Source: Prochlorococcus marinus bv. HNLC1 (lineage in GTDB: Bacteria > Cyanobacteriota > Cyanobacteriia > PCC-6307 > Cyanobiaceae). From it: a stretch of 64,000 bases of DNA. Both the position numbers and the translations under genes were made by a program. The stretch's first letter is position 1. Every line of letters starts with the position of its first letter. The notes below the pieces were generated by a model that was given only the letters and a program-made list of their open reading frames with translations, did not search any database and was not told where the DNA came from. The stretch covers positions 580,358 to 644,357 of the forward strand of contig GL947594.1 in NCBI GenBank assembly GCA_000218705.1, read 5' to 3'. Positions 36,904-46,332 of this stretch are shown in pieces.

Positions 36904-37098
36904 ATGTTATTAAACCAAATGAGCAATAAATTTTCATTCAGCGAAGATGAGATGAACGGAATAGTTGAAGATACTTATAAAAATATTATTAATGAATGTA
37001 AGAATTTGATTAGAGAAACAAAATGTCCAGATGAACAAATTATTGCTTTATTAAGTTTAGTTGCATCAACATTTACACCAACTCTTTCTAAAGAATAA
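36904..37098 (+). CDS. Hypothetical small protein, 64 aa
   Basis: The protein is acidic and helical: FSFSEDEMNGIVEDTYKNII, then NECKNLIRETKCPDEQIIAL and a C-terminal LVASTFTPTLSKE. Translation may begin at ATG 36904 or at the fifth codon later (MSNKF at 36919). Two cysteines are present, and no membrane helix. No family is recognised. Confidence 0.6.
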   Translation: MLLNQMSNKFSFSEDEMNGIVEDTYKNIINECKNLIRETKCPDEQIIALLSLVASTFTPTLSKE

Positions 37099-37457
37099 AT
37101 AAAGGTATTTTGATGGTCTAAATATATTAATTTAATCTAATTTTTAGGATATTCAAATAGAGGAAATTTCAAAATATTATTAATACTAAATATATAAAAA
37201 TTTTTTCATAATATATTTAAATATAAACCAAGTATATTATTTATTTTGAATAAATTATCATCAATTTGAAAAAGTCAAAACAATTTAAGTATCATATAAT
37301 TTAAGATTATACTTATTTTCATAGAAAACTATAAAATGGAAAAAGATTAATAGTATTAACTAAGAATAAATAAATTTCTCAAAGAAAAGTTTATGAATAA
37401 AACGTAAATTACTTATATTGCATGTTAAAATGTAATAATAAATTACTATTTATTATC
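37099..37457. other. Intergenic stretch upstream of rpsU
   Basis: This 359-bp A+T-rich stretch carries no convincing coding sequence or hairpin. The only feature is a TTAAAAT-like element near 37425 that may be the -10 of rpsU. I see nothing else supported. Confidence 0.4.
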
Positions 37458-37670
37458 TTGACACAAGTAACTGTAGGAGAAAATGAAGGAATTGAGTCTG
37501 CTTTAAGGCGTTTTAAGAGACAAGTATCCAAGGCAGGTATATTTGCAGATCTAAAAAGGCTTAGACACCATGAAACTCCAATTGAAAAATATAAGAGGAA
37601 ATTACAGCAAAGAAGAAAGGCTAGAAGAAGAGTAAAGATTATTTCGGAAATTAAAATAAAAAGAGTTTGA
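37458..37670 (+). CDS. rpsU: 30S ribosomal protein S21
   Basis: S21 is a small late-binding 30S protein. The 70-aa sequence [20 protein letters not shown], then [20 protein letters not shown] and the basic RKARRR region match cyanobacterial S21. The start is a TTG at 37458, giving the usual MTQVTVG; an ATG 36 bp upstream would add an unrelated 12-aa leader. The C-terminal tail [11 protein letters not shown] is slightly longer than usual. Confidence 0.95.
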   Translation: MTQVTVGENEGIESALRRFKRQVSKAGIFADLKRLRHHETPIEKYKRKLQQRRKARRRVKIISEIKIKRV

Positions 37671-37780
37671 AATAGTTAAAAGTTTATTTCTTAAATTTTA
37701 AATTTATTTAGATTAATTCAATAGATTATTAAAGAACTTTGAATCATTAATTAATTTAGATCTTAAGTTTGTTCTTTTAA

Positions 37781-38121
37781 TTAAGGATTATAGTCTTTTA
37801 ATTTTTTTACTAAGTTTATACCAACCCCAGGAACTGCTAGAAGCTCTTCCTCTTTTGCAGATAAGATATCCTTAGTAGATTTAAAACCAGCTTCATAAAA
37901 TGCCTTAGCACTTTTTGCTCCAACACCAGGAATTGAAGTGAAGCTTTCAATTAAAAGTTTAACTTCTTGTTTCTTTCCCTTAACAGGCTTCGTAGCTTTT
38001 GAGGCTTTTGATGTGTTTTTGTAGATTTTGTTGTTTTTAAAACTTTCTTAGGCTTAGAAGTCTTTGAAATTGATTTTTTGCCAAAGAGTGATTTTAATTT
38101 ATTTAAGATTTTGGAAAACAT
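37781..38121 (-). pseudogene. Helix-hairpin-helix protein, frameshifted by one base
   Basis: From ATG 38121 the frame gives MFSKILNKLKSLFGKKSISK and a Lys/Ser/Thr-rich linker, then fails near 38016-38020. The shifted frame continues as KPVKGKKQEVKLLIESFTSI and two HhH motifs, IPGVGAKSAKAFYEAGFKS and AVPGVGINLVKKL. One A missing from a run (five instead of six on the coding strand) restores a 113-aa protein. The two HhH motifs imply DNA binding. Indel error is more likely than decay. Confidence 0.75.
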
Positions 38122-38522
38122 TTAATCAATTAAGTAATTAATAAAATCTAAATTCAAAGAATTTATTTAAAAAAAATAATTCGTTACTCAAGTGAACTTA
38201 GATTTTAATTTATTCACAATCTTATAAAGACACATTTTTAAATGTTATGCAAGTAAATAATCTTAATAAGAATGAAATTATCAGTTTAGGCTCTTAAATT
38301 TCTTTATAAAATTATTTTTGATTAGATAATTTTTGATGTATTAATTTAATTCAAATTATATGAAAAGCATATAATAATATTTTTTTTTCGAAATTAATAA
38401 ATTCAGTTCCTTTATAAACAATATTAATATGGATTCTAATATTTATATTTGAAGTTAATATTTCTCAAATTTATAAGCTCTTTTATAATTTACGTAGCTT
38501 AAATAATATATATTTACATTTA
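38122..38522. other. Intergenic stretch before the kinase gene
   Basis: About 400 bp of A+T-rich DNA with short open frames of fewer than 20 codons only. I see no terminator, strong repeat or tRNA. A TATATAT element near 38508-38514 might be the -10 for the kinase gene. Confidence 0.4.
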
Positions 38523-39128
38523 ATGAAAATAATTATCATTACCGGTCCATCTGGTAGCGGGAAGACAAGTCTCGCTAAAAAACTTATGTTTGAATTAGAT
38601 AATTGTCATATTATCAGTACAGATGATTTTTATAGAACTGGTAAAATAAGTAATTTACTTTCTAAATTTATAGAATCATATTTTGATAGAAAAATTAGTC
38701 ATAATAGTAAATTATTAAGAAAGACAATAAATAAAATTCTAAAAAATAAAGAGATAAATTATTCATACAAATATGATTTCATAAAAAAAAGAACAGAAAT
38801 TACCCAAAATAAAACTTTAAATATTGAGAATTTAATTATCGAAGGAATCTTTACCATGGAATTACTTAAATTTCTCTCAAGAAATGATTATCTATTGATT
38901 AGATTAAAAATAAATAAAGAAATTTGCATGAAAAGGATACATGAAAGAGATCATATTGAAAGAGGTAAAAGCAAGGAAAAGTCTATAGAGGATTTCTTAA
39001 AAGCATGGAATATTTACAAGAATAAGGAAAAATTTTATAAAGTTTTAGATAAAGGTAAAGAATTAATCTTTAAAAAAGATCCTAATATAAAAACTATTCT
39101 AAAAAAATTATCTAATAAAATTCAATAA
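38523..39128 (+). CDS. P-loop kinase of the uridine kinase/PRK type
   Basis: The 201-aa protein has Walker A GPSGSGKTS (8-16), STDDFYRTG as the substrate-side Asp motif and a lid arginine cluster KRIHERDHIERGK, followed by a C-terminal helix. This matches the uridine kinase superfamily, but the substrate cannot be fixed. The last 17 bp overlap the convergent flavoprotein gene. It sits in an accessory trio with a flavoprotein and a MetF-like protein. Confidence 0.8.
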   Translation: MKIIIITGPSGSGKTSLAKKLMFELDNCHIISTDDFYRTGKISNLLSKFIESYFDRKISHNSKLLRKTINKILKNKEINYSYKYDFIKKRTEITQNKTLNIENLIIEGIFTMELLKFLSRNDYLLIRLKINKEICMKRIHERDHIERGKSKEKSIEDFLKAWNIYKNKEKFYKVLDKGKELIFKKDPNIKTILKKLSNKIQ

Positions 39129-40268
39129 ACTTATTTGATAACTTTAAACCACTCAAAATAGCACCATAAACAGAACCATAACCTTCTAATTGAATCCAAT
39201 CTCCACAAAATCCAATATTATATTCCTCACATAGTTGAAATCTTTCGGGTATCCCTTTTCCAATAGGTTGTGATGCTCTCCAATTCATTCTGAAAATATC
39301 GTCTAATAAAAGATTTTTAAAAGCTATATGATTTTTAATTAGAAAAGTATTTAATTTATTTGATAAATATTTATTCAAAATATTTCTATCTTCTCTTCCA
39401 TATTTATTTATAATAAATTCCATATTCCTTGTATGTAAAACTATTCCAAGACTATTATCAAATTGTCTTTGAAATATTATTCTTTCAAATCCTATATCTT
39501 TCTGTGCTTTCTGATTAAAAATGAAATGAATAATGTCTTTATTAAAAATACCTTCTAAATTATAATTTTTTTTTGTAAAAATTAAAAAATTAATTCTTTT
39601 TATATATTCTTGATTATTAGTAAACCTTATTATTTCATCAATTTTAATATTGTTTTTTTTATTTATGGCTTTTCGTAGTGGGATTTCATCTACATTTAGA
39701 ATATCTAATGATCTTTTATGTAACAAGAGATTACTGGAACAAACTAAAAATTTTCCAGTAATTTTTTTATTTTTATTTGATAGTATATTCCATATTTTTG
39801 ATTGAAAATTTAATTTAATAATCAAAGTTTCAAAATAGAAATCAATTTGATCTTTTGTTTTATAAAGATGTATTAGATTCTCTACAAGTTTACTCATATT
39901 AGTGGTTGATGTATAAACATTCCCCAAATAAAATTCATTATGATAATTTTTAGAAAATTTATAATTTTCATCTATCTCAAAAATCGAATTATCTAAACTT
40001 TTTATAAGATTTTTATCTAAAAGTTCTTTTATAAAATTATCTAAACAGATATCTTCTTGAAAATTTTTTATATTGAAATTAGGACAGCCATGGTTTATAG
40101 CTAATTTTTTATCTTTATAACGATATCTGGTACTACATCTCCCTCCTAAGCCCCTTCCAGCCTCTACAACAGCTATCTTTCCGTTAAACCCTTGTTTTAT
40201 ATATTCGCAATAAATGTAGCGGAAGATATGCCTCCGCCAATTACAACTAAATCATATATATTTTGCAT
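39112..40268 (-). pseudogene. FAD/NAD(P)-dependent amine-oxidase-like flavoprotein, frameshifted
   Basis: From ATG 40268 the frame reads MQNIYDLVVIGGGISSATFI, the Rossmann FAD-binding GxGxxG-like loop, and stops at TAA about 40197. The shifted frame resumes as CEYIKQGFNGKIAVVEAGRG and LGGRCSTRYRYKDKKLAINHG (RxxxGGR-type motif), then runs to 39112, ending with GFCGDWIQLEGYGSVYGAIL. One T missing at 40209-40210 repairs it. The family includes renalase-like and protoporphyrinogen-oxidase-like enzymes. Substrate is unknown. Confidence 0.8.
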
Positions 40269-40284
40269 AAATTAAAAAATTCAG

Positions 40285-41103
40285 TCATAAATTAATAAAA
40301 TTATGAGCTTCTAAAAATTGTTTTTCAGTACATAATTCAGTTTCTACTAAAGGTATAATACTATTACTTAAATAAAAATCTATTATATTTTTTGTAATTT
40401 TACCTGATTCTTCTAAAGAATTTAAATATTTCTCAGATAAATAGACGCCCCTCCATGGCCTAAATTTAAATCTTGCAAGAAACTGCTTAGAGGGAATAAA
40501 AAGACTACCATATATGTTTATTTCTTTATCAATCAATTTTTGAGAATTACCTAAAATTTTATTTAGAAAATTTATTTCTCTGGAAAGTTGATTTATTTCT
40601 GAACCAAACTGGAGCCAAATAGACTGAACAAAATATGAATTTAATTTATCAATCAATCTATTTCTTTCGATTTTATAATATCTTTCTTCAAAGAAATAAG
40701 GATTGAATGCTACTCCAAATTTTATATTTTTACTTAAATCAGATTTTAATTTTTCTAATATATTCAAGACCTCAAATTCTCTCCTTTTTTTTGAACCAGA
40801 AACTAAGAGTATTTCATTACTTTTATTAAAAGTTTTATTTACTTCTACAAAGTTTAAAAACTTTGTGTACGAAAGATTATTATTATTATGAAATTGATGA
40901 TAAAAACTATAGTGGTAAATTACATCTAAATTTTTATATTTAACGCCAATAAATTTAACTACTTCTTGTAAAAAATCCTTTTTAATATTTCCCTTACAAG
41001 GGATATTTATTTTATAAATTTTCTTATTTACACAAAAATCTAACCTTTTTTTTAATTGATCAAAATCTTTAAAAGATATTTCTACTCTATAATTATTAAA
41101 CAT
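40285..41103 (-). CDS. Possible MetF-like (methylenetetrahydrofolate reductase fold) protein
   Basis: The 272-aa protein looks like a TIM barrel: alternating strands and helices with NLDVIYHYSFYHQF, ILLVSGSKKRREFEVLNIL, IKFGVAFNPYFFEERYYKIE and FVQSIWLQFGSEI. The order of these elements resembles a MetF barrel, in which the GVAFNPYF and WLQFG strands carry FAD/folate contacts, but key residues are diverged. It is transcribed with the flavoprotein. Assignment is uncertain. Confidence 0.5.
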   Translation of the reverse strand: MFNNYRVEISFKDFDQLKKRLDFCVNKKIYKINIPCKGNIKKDFLQEVVKFIGVKYKNLDVIYHYSFYHQFHNNNNLSYTKFLNFVEVNKTFNKSNEILLVSGSKKRREFEVLNILEKLKSDLSKNIKFGVAFNPYFFEERYYKIERNRLIDKLNSYFVQSIWLQFGSEINQLSREINFLNKILGNSQKLIDKEINIYGSLFIPSKQFLARFKFRPWRGVYLSEKYLNSLEESGKITKNIIDFYLSNSIIPLVETELCTEKQFLEAHNFINL

Positions 41104-41158
41104 TAAAGAATTACAAGAAATAATACAATTTTAATAATAATTAAAAAAGAATATCAAA

Positions 41159-41303
41159 TACAAGCATCACTTACGATTCTTAATTTGGATACATTTTCTT
41201 TATATAAATTTCTAAAATAAAAATTCTGGGAAATACATAGCGCATAATCAAATGATGATTTATATTTTATTTAATTTCCAATCATCAAATAGAGATGCTT
41301 GTA
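41159..41303. ncRNA. Possible structured RNA or nested inverted repeat
   Basis: TACAAGCATC (41159-41168) is exactly complementary to GATGCTTGTA (41294-41303), enclosing about 125 nt. Inside, TGATGATT (41253-41260) pairs with AATCATCA (41280-41287). Together they define a closed, branched structure in an otherwise empty 447-bp intergenic region between the MetF-like gene and the 134-aa gene. On the minus strand a T-rich run follows the outer stem within about 20 nt. Strand and expression are unknown. Confidence 0.4.
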
Positions 41304-41551
41304 ATTCTCATTTCTAATATTTATTGCTAGCTAGCACAAGTTTTATAGATAAATTCAGAAATTAATAAATAGATAGTTTTTCTCAATATTATATTTATTA
41401 GATTTGCATAATTGCAATAAATTTAAATCTTTAATAACTTTTGATTTAAAAAATAACAGCTATCAATTTTAAAATGTAGCTGATATCTAAATTAAAAGTT
41501 ATTTCATGTATATTAAGAGCTAGAATAAATAGACTTCGATTTATAAAACAT

Positions 41552-41956
41552 ATGGCTAGCCAAGATTATTTAATTGCAATTGCACTAATAGAACAAAATA
41601 ACGAAAGGTCAATGCCTCTTGGCGGAAAAGAAATTAAGTTAGATATAGGGGAAAAAGATAACTTTAAAAATCTTGCAAATGATGTAATTTTAAATCTCTT
41701 ACTTAGACTATTCCAAAGAAGTGATGATGGAGCGATTAAAAGATTATCGGAAGATAAGGGGCTTTTAGTAGTTCATATGCATCCAAAAAGAATGCAGAAA
41801 GAATTACCATTTATTAAAGCTGAATGGATAAGAGATGGAGATACCTCTCAATTTCTTCAATATTTAGGAAATTTATCTAAGGAGATATGGACAGCATCTT
41901 TTGTGAAATATCAAGGTGTTGACTATACATCAATAGCTAAAAATGAAGAAATTTAA
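41552..41956 (+). CDS. Hypothetical protein, 134 aa
   Basis: The soluble protein reads MASQDYLIAIALIEQNNERS and contains LANDVILNLLLRLFQRSDDG, GLLVVHMHPKRMQKELPFIK and GDTSQFLQYLGNLSKEIWTA. The pattern of strands and helices is regular with no cysteine or membrane helix. I do not recognise a family. A long upstream intergenic region with a possible structured RNA precedes it. Confidence 0.7.
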   Translation: MASQDYLIAIALIEQNNERSMPLGGKEIKLDIGEKDNFKNLANDVILNLLLRLFQRSDDGAIKRLSEDKGLLVVHMHPKRMQKELPFIKAEWIRDGDTSQFLQYLGNLSKEIWTASFVKYQGVDYTSIAKNEEI

Positions 41957-41989
41957 TGTATTAGGCTTTTTACTATATATTTTAAAATA

Positions 41990-43331
41990 TTATGTAGTTA
42001 GTTTAATCATTAAATCATAAAGACTAATAAGAAATCCCCAAGCGACTAGGACAGGAGTTATATATCTAAGCATGAATTTTAGGTAGTATTTAGTTTTTAA
42101 AGACGATCCTGAATTTTCAAGTTCTGTTTCTAATACTCCTAGGTAATACAGATCCCATTAGAAATGCCACTAGAAAACCTCCTCCTATTAGTAAGGTTCT
42201 AGCAATTGAATCCAAATTATCTAAAAAAGATATACTCTTAACAGAAGGTATACCAATAACAAATATCAAAAGAAATGAATAAATTGAAGCATATTTCCTT
42301 TTTAAATTAAACTTGTCTATAAGTGTAGATACTGGTACTTCTAGTAATGAAACCATTGATGTAATTGCCGCAATATAAGCTAATCCAAAAAATAAAACTG
42401 CCATTAATCTTCCAACAAGGCCATATTGCCCTAAACCAGTGGGGATAGTAGTAAAAAGAGTTCCAATTGTACTTTCGCTAATTGAACTACTCATGTTAAA
42501 GGTATAAATTATAGGAAAAGTAATTAAACCAGCCATTAAACCCACGAGGGTATCTAAGAAAGAAATTTGAATTGCTTGTTTAGGAAGATTACTTTTTTTA
42601 TTCAAATAGGAGGCATAAGTAATCATAACTCCGATTCCAAGACTTAAAGAGAAAAAAGCTTGACTAAAAGCCAAACTAATATTTGTAGGATTAGTGAGTT
42701 GTTTTATATCAAAATTCAATAATAAATTACTATATCCCTCTCCAGCTTTTCCTAAGAAAGCTGCCCAAATTACTAGTAAAAATAAAATAAGAAAAAGTAT
42801 TGGCATGCAAATTAAATTTAATTTCTCAATACCCTTTTTTATTCCCCCAGAAACGATATAAGATCCTAGTCCAAGACTAAATAATTGACCTATAAAAACA
42901 TGATTTCCAGTACTTATAGATTTAAAAAAATTAGCAGACTCACTAGCATTTTTAGGTAAGCCATCAAATAAAGATAGTAAGAAAACCTCTCCAGTCCAAG
43001 ACATCACAACAGCGTAATAGGAAGCAATTGCTATAGGTGCAATAATAAAAAGCCAGCCAAGAGGAGCCCAATTATTACCTGCTGCTTTAATTGGTGCAAG
43101 ATAAGCACTTACATTAGTATTCCTACCAAGAGCAAATTCAGCTACAAATATAGGAATGCAAACTATTAAAACAACAAAAATGTATAGAATTACGAATGCA
43201 GCGCCTCCTCCTTCAGATGAACTATATGCAAAACCCCATAAATTCCCTAAACCAACAGCACTACCAACTGCAGCAAGAATAAAGCCAAGTTTGTTATTCC
43301 ACTCTTCTCTCTGAATAGATTTTTGTTCCAA
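41990..43331 (-). pseudogene. Neurotransmitter:sodium symporter (NSS) family transporter, frameshifted at the C-terminus
   Basis: The first 404 aa contain eleven helices of a Na+-coupled amino-acid transporter: WNNKLGFILAAVGSAVGLGN and LWGFAY in helix 1, SGGIKKGIEKLNLICMP, and GLMAGLITFPIIY. Reading then stops at 42117 as VLPRSIRNRT. In the next frame the sequence continues as LETELENSGSSLKTKYYLKF, then MLRYITPVLVAWGFLISLYD, a plausible last helix, to a stop at 41990. One extra C at 42138-42139 explains the shift. The 11-helix form might still function. Confidence 0.85.
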
Positions 43332-43391
43332 ATTAAAATTATTTTTCTAGTTGATTTATAGCTTAGAAAATTTTAAAAAGCTAACTTTTTA

Positions 43392-44069
43392 CTAGAAGAT
43401 CTTTTTAAATATTTTATTATTTTCTTTATATAATTTAAAACATTTTTTTTTATCACCAAAGTTAATTGTTTTAAATCCATTTTTATTAATATGTAAAGCA
43501 CTATATCCTTCAATACAAATACATGAATTTATTAAATCTCTATTTAATAAATCATTAACGTAAGGTTCTCTCTCTTTTTCTTCATCAAAATGAGGACAAG
43601 CAATACCTTCTACGAATCCGAGGCAATCTAATATTTGAAGGCTTTTTGCATAAGAATCTGTAATTCCCTTTTCAAACCAACATATTGCACCTGCACTTAC
43701 CCCACTCATAATAATTCCATTGTCATAAGCTTTTTTTAGAATTAAATGTAAATTCCAATCTCTCCAAACAGCTAACATACTTTTAGTATTACCTCCTCCA
43801 ACATAAATAATATCTTGACTTAAAACTTTTTCTTCAAGTTCTTCTGTTCTTGAAAAAAAGTCTATATGTGAGGTCTCACATTTTAATTTTGAAAAAGCTC
43901 TATAGAAATTTAATTTATATAAGTCATTATCTCCAGATGCAGTAGGTATGAAACATATTTTGGGTACTTTTTTATTTACTAAGGAAATAATATATTTTTC
44001 AATCTCTAAATTACCTAATGATCTCCCAAAACCACCACCACCTATTGCCACAATATTTTGACTAAACAT
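43392..44069 (-). CDS. Peptidase E/S51-like (dipeptidase) protein
   Basis: The 225-aa protein has the S51 class-I-glutamine-amidotransferase-like fold: MFSQNIVAIGGGGFGRSLGN at the N-terminus, IIYVGGGNTKSMLAVWRDWN and the nucleophile elbow GVSAGAICWFEKG with Ser. A histidine in ACPHFDEEKER could complete the triad. It may cleave Asp-dipeptides or cyanophycin-like dipeptides, and exact substrate is unknown. It is divergent from the GNAT gene. Confidence 0.88.
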   Translation of the reverse strand: MFSQNIVAIGGGGFGRSLGNLEIEKYIISLVNKKVPKICFIPTASGDNDLYKLNFYRAFSKLKCETSHIDFFSRTEELEEKVLSQDIIYVGGGNTKSMLAVWRDWNLHLILKKAYDNGIIMSGVSAGAICWFEKGITDSYAKSLQILDCLGFVEGIACPHFDEEKEREPYVNDLLNRDLINSCICIEGYSALHINKNGFKTINFGDKKKCFKLYKENNKIFKKIF

Positions 44070-44088
44070 GATTTAAAGTATTTACTAT

Positions 44089-44550
44089 ATGAAATTAAAA
44101 CAAATAACAAAAAAAGATCAACTAAAGCTTAAAGAAGTCTATTTTGATTCGGTTTGTTCAATTGATGAAAATATTTATAGTAAAGAACATAAATTTGCTT
44201 GGGCTTGTCAAGCATGGGAAAATTCCGAGTTTGAAAAATCACTTTTGAAAGGTATAGGTTCAAAGCTTATTTGTAATAAAAAGATTATTGGTTTTGCAAC
44301 AAGATACCCTGAAAATAGATTATCCCTTTTATATGTAAGAAGTAATTATAAAAGAAAGGGTTTAGGAACATTGATTCTAAATTCTATTGAAAGAGATGCT
44401 TTAAAATCAGGTATAAATAAATTAAATACGGAAGCTAGTTTAATAAGTTATAAATTGCTTCTTAAAAGGAAGTGGGAAATTGATCGTAAAGAAAAAGTAA
44501 ATATTAATGGTTTAATTTTTGAAAGGTATAAGATGTTTAAAATTTTATAA
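44089..44550 (+). CDS. GNAT-family N-acetyltransferase
   Basis: The 153-aa protein has the GNAT acetyl-CoA signature NYKRKGLGTLILNSIE (R/Q-x-x-G-x-G/A at about 89-94) and the preceding strand LSLLYVRSNY. The N-terminal helices and the C-terminal EKVNINGLIFERYKM beta strand complete the fold. The acceptor is unknown. It is divergent from the S51-like gene, 19 bp apart. Confidence 0.85.
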   Translation: MKLKQITKKDQLKLKEVYFDSVCSIDENIYSKEHKFAWACQAWENSEFEKSLLKGIGSKLICNKKIIGFATRYPENRLSLLYVRSNYKRKGLGTLILNSIERDALKSGINKLNTEASLISYKLLLKRKWEIDRKEKVNINGLIFERYKMFKIL

Positions 44551-44565
44551 TTTAATACATTAAAA

Positions 44566-44835
44566 ATGACTATTAGAAAAAGAAATTTAAAAATATTTAT
44601 TAGAATCCTAATCTGGATAACTTATTTATTATCGGGATATTTTTTATATTCAGGAAGTTTTATATTTCCAATATTTTTAGGAACATTCGCAAAATTAGTT
44701 TATCCACTATCAATTTTTTGGTTACAAATAAGAATTAGGAACAAAGAACCTTGGTTGCCACTTACAGATTCAATGTCAACATCTCAACTATGGTTTAGAT
44801 TAATACCTATTATGTGTCTTTATTTACATTTATAA
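44566..44835 (+). CDS. Hypothetical membrane protein, 89 aa
   Basis: The protein has a basic N-terminus MTIRKRNLKIFIRILIWITY, hydrophobic segments (LLSGYFLYSGSFIFPIFLG) and a C-terminal part WLPLTDSMSTSQLWFRLIPI. It is probably a two-pass membrane protein. It lies 15 bp after the GNAT gene. No family is recognised. Confidence 0.6.
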   Translation: MTIRKRNLKIFIRILIWITYLLSGYFLYSGSFIFPIFLGTFAKLVYPLSIFWLQIRIRNKEPWLPLTDSMSTSQLWFRLIPIMCLYLHL

Positions 44836-44973
44836 TAGTCTTATTAAATCTGTTATTTAAATTAATTTTTGTATTTATAAATAAATAACAAAATAATTTA
44901 AAATGTAATTTTGTAAAGAAAATTGCCTTTTAACCATATTTGTATAAATTTTAAGTATGAATCTATTTAACTA

Positions 44974-45126
44974 ATGAATCATATAAGAGTTAAAGAAAAT
45001 GAAGAATTTGATAAAAGGAGTAATGAGATTTTAGACAATGAATTGTTTTCATTAAAATTTACTGATAGTTTATATAAAAAAGATATTGGTAAATTCTTAG
45101 AGTTTTTATCTTCATACTTAATTTAA
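44974..45126 (+). CDS. Small hypothetical protein, 50 aa
   Basis: MNHIRVKENEEFDKRSNEIL continues DNELFSLKFTDSLYKKDIGK and ends FLEFLSSYLI. It is charged and helical with no membrane helix. It is an intact open frame with good codon structure, but short, and no family is known. Confidence 0.45.
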   Translation: MNHIRVKENEEFDKRSNEILDNELFSLKFTDSLYKKDIGKFLEFLSSYLI

Positions 45127-45228
45127 ACTCAGAAAGTATTCCTAAAATTTAAAAAATCTGCATACTAAAACTTAACTTCAAAAAATAAGACATTTGCATA
45201 ATAATTAATTTACTTGTCTATTTATTAA

Positions 45229-45546
45229 ATGCAATTATTTCTAGCAGATTGTCAATTTACAGATATTGATAATCAAGTGAAAGGTTACCAAGCATTCATC
45301 CAAGCTTGGGAAAGTGGTGAAATAGCAAAATCAGATAAAAATGAAAAATTTGAAATGCTTTTCAGAGTTCATGCTCCTGGAGAAGGTAGAGTTGTTTGCT
45401 TGTGCAAAGCATTTAGTGATAAAGAAATTTTCGAGCATTTTGCACCTTGGAGAGCAAAATTTGGAATTCATATGGAATTCACCCCAGTTATAAGTTGTCA
45501 AAATGTAGTTGATTACCATAAAAAATTATTTGAAAATATATCCTAA
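45229..45546 (+). CDS. DUF3303 domain protein
   Basis: The 105-aa protein matches DUF3303, a small ferredoxin-like alpha-beta fold seen in marine cyanobacteria: MQLFLADCQFTDIDNQVKGY, then RVHAPGEGRVVCLCKAFSDK and HFAPWRAKFGIHMEFTPVIS. The function is unknown, but the pattern of stress-related neighbours in cyanobacteria is common. Length is normal for the domain. Confidence 0.82.
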   Translation: MQLFLADCQFTDIDNQVKGYQAFIQAWESGEIAKSDKNEKFEMLFRVHAPGEGRVVCLCKAFSDKEIFEHFAPWRAKFGIHMEFTPVISCQNVVDYHKKLFENIS

Positions 45547-45589
45547 GTTTTTTTAACTTAATAAATTAAATTAGTATTTAAAAATAATA

Positions 45590-45865
45590 TTATATATTTA
45601 CCGCCTCTAGTTTATCTTCAACCTCAACATCATTGTTTGGATCATTGTCTTTTTTAATCTTTAATGCATAAATTATAGATCCAGCAGCGATAGTAGAGGA
45701 TAAAACTAGACCTGATATTAAAATTAGAGCAAATAATCCACCTATTAAACCGCCTTTAAGTCTTAAAAGATTGGACTTAAGTAAAAGAACAAATAAAATA
45801 AAGCTTGTCGCTTTAAGGCTAGAAATTTTTAAAAAAGTGAATGGGGATAAAGGATTAATAAACAT
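45590..45865 (-). CDS. Hypothetical membrane protein, 91 aa
   Basis: The N-terminal part is MFINPLSPFTFLKISSLKAT, then hydrophobic stretch SFILFVLLLKSNLLRLKGGL and IGGLFALILISGLVLSSTIA. The C-terminus is a charged, acidic tail (KIKKDNDPNNDVEVEDKLEA). It looks like a two-helix membrane protein. No family is recognised. Confidence 0.6.
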   Translation of the reverse strand: MFINPLSPFTFLKISSLKATSFILFVLLLKSNLLRLKGGLIGGLFALILISGLVLSSTIAAGSIIYALKIKKDNDPNNDVEVEDKLEAVNI

Positions 45866-45914
45866 TGATTATTTTAAGCTACATATACAATAAAAATATT
45901 TTCTGAAAAGTGTT

Positions 45915-45944
45915 AAAAAAAAAGGCCCTATAAGAGCCTTTTTT
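45915..45944 (-). terminator. Bidirectional intrinsic terminator
   Basis: A run of A's plus GGC is complementary to GCC plus a run of T's, with a 9-nt loop (CCTATAAGA). The stem reads in both directions. It lies 20 bp downstream of the minus-strand gene at 45964-46179, so it probably ends that message. Confidence 0.75.
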
Positions 45945-45963
45945 ATAAATTCGAATAAATTTA

Positions 45964-46179
45964 CTAATCTTGGTTTGCCTCAGAGTCAAATTTAGACAAA
46001 TTAGGACCAGCTATTAAACCAACTAATCCAAATAGGACTAATGATCCAATGCCAAATCCAGCTGCCCATGGGTTAAAACCGCCTAATGCGAAAGAAGCTA
46101 ATAAATTCATAATTTTAAGAACATTTATCTCGGGATTAGCATACAGATTTTCATGACTGAAATTACTATATTGAGACAT
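45964..46179 (-). CDS. Small single-pass membrane protein, 71 aa
   Basis: The protein begins MSQYSNFSHENLYANPEINV and contains the helix FNPWAAGFGIGSLVLFGLVGL followed by IAGPNLSKFDSEANQD. A later in-frame ATG (MNLLASFALGGFN) could be the true start. One glycine-rich helix with an acidic tail is typical of small photosystem-like subunits, but I cannot assign it to a family. A terminator hairpin follows 20 bp downstream. Confidence 0.65.
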   Translation of the reverse strand: MSQYSNFSHENLYANPEINVLKIMNLLASFALGGFNPWAAGFGIGSLVLFGLVGLIAGPNLSKFDSEANQD

Positions 46180-46332
46180 TTCTTCGTAATTGAACTACAT
46201 TTAATTATTTTCTAATTAGTTATGTTGAAATATTATTACGAAAAGATTTTATAAATTTATTTTAAAAAACTTATTTAAATTGAAATCGTCCATTAATGCC
46301 AAAAAATGTTTATTATTTATTAAAAACGTTAT

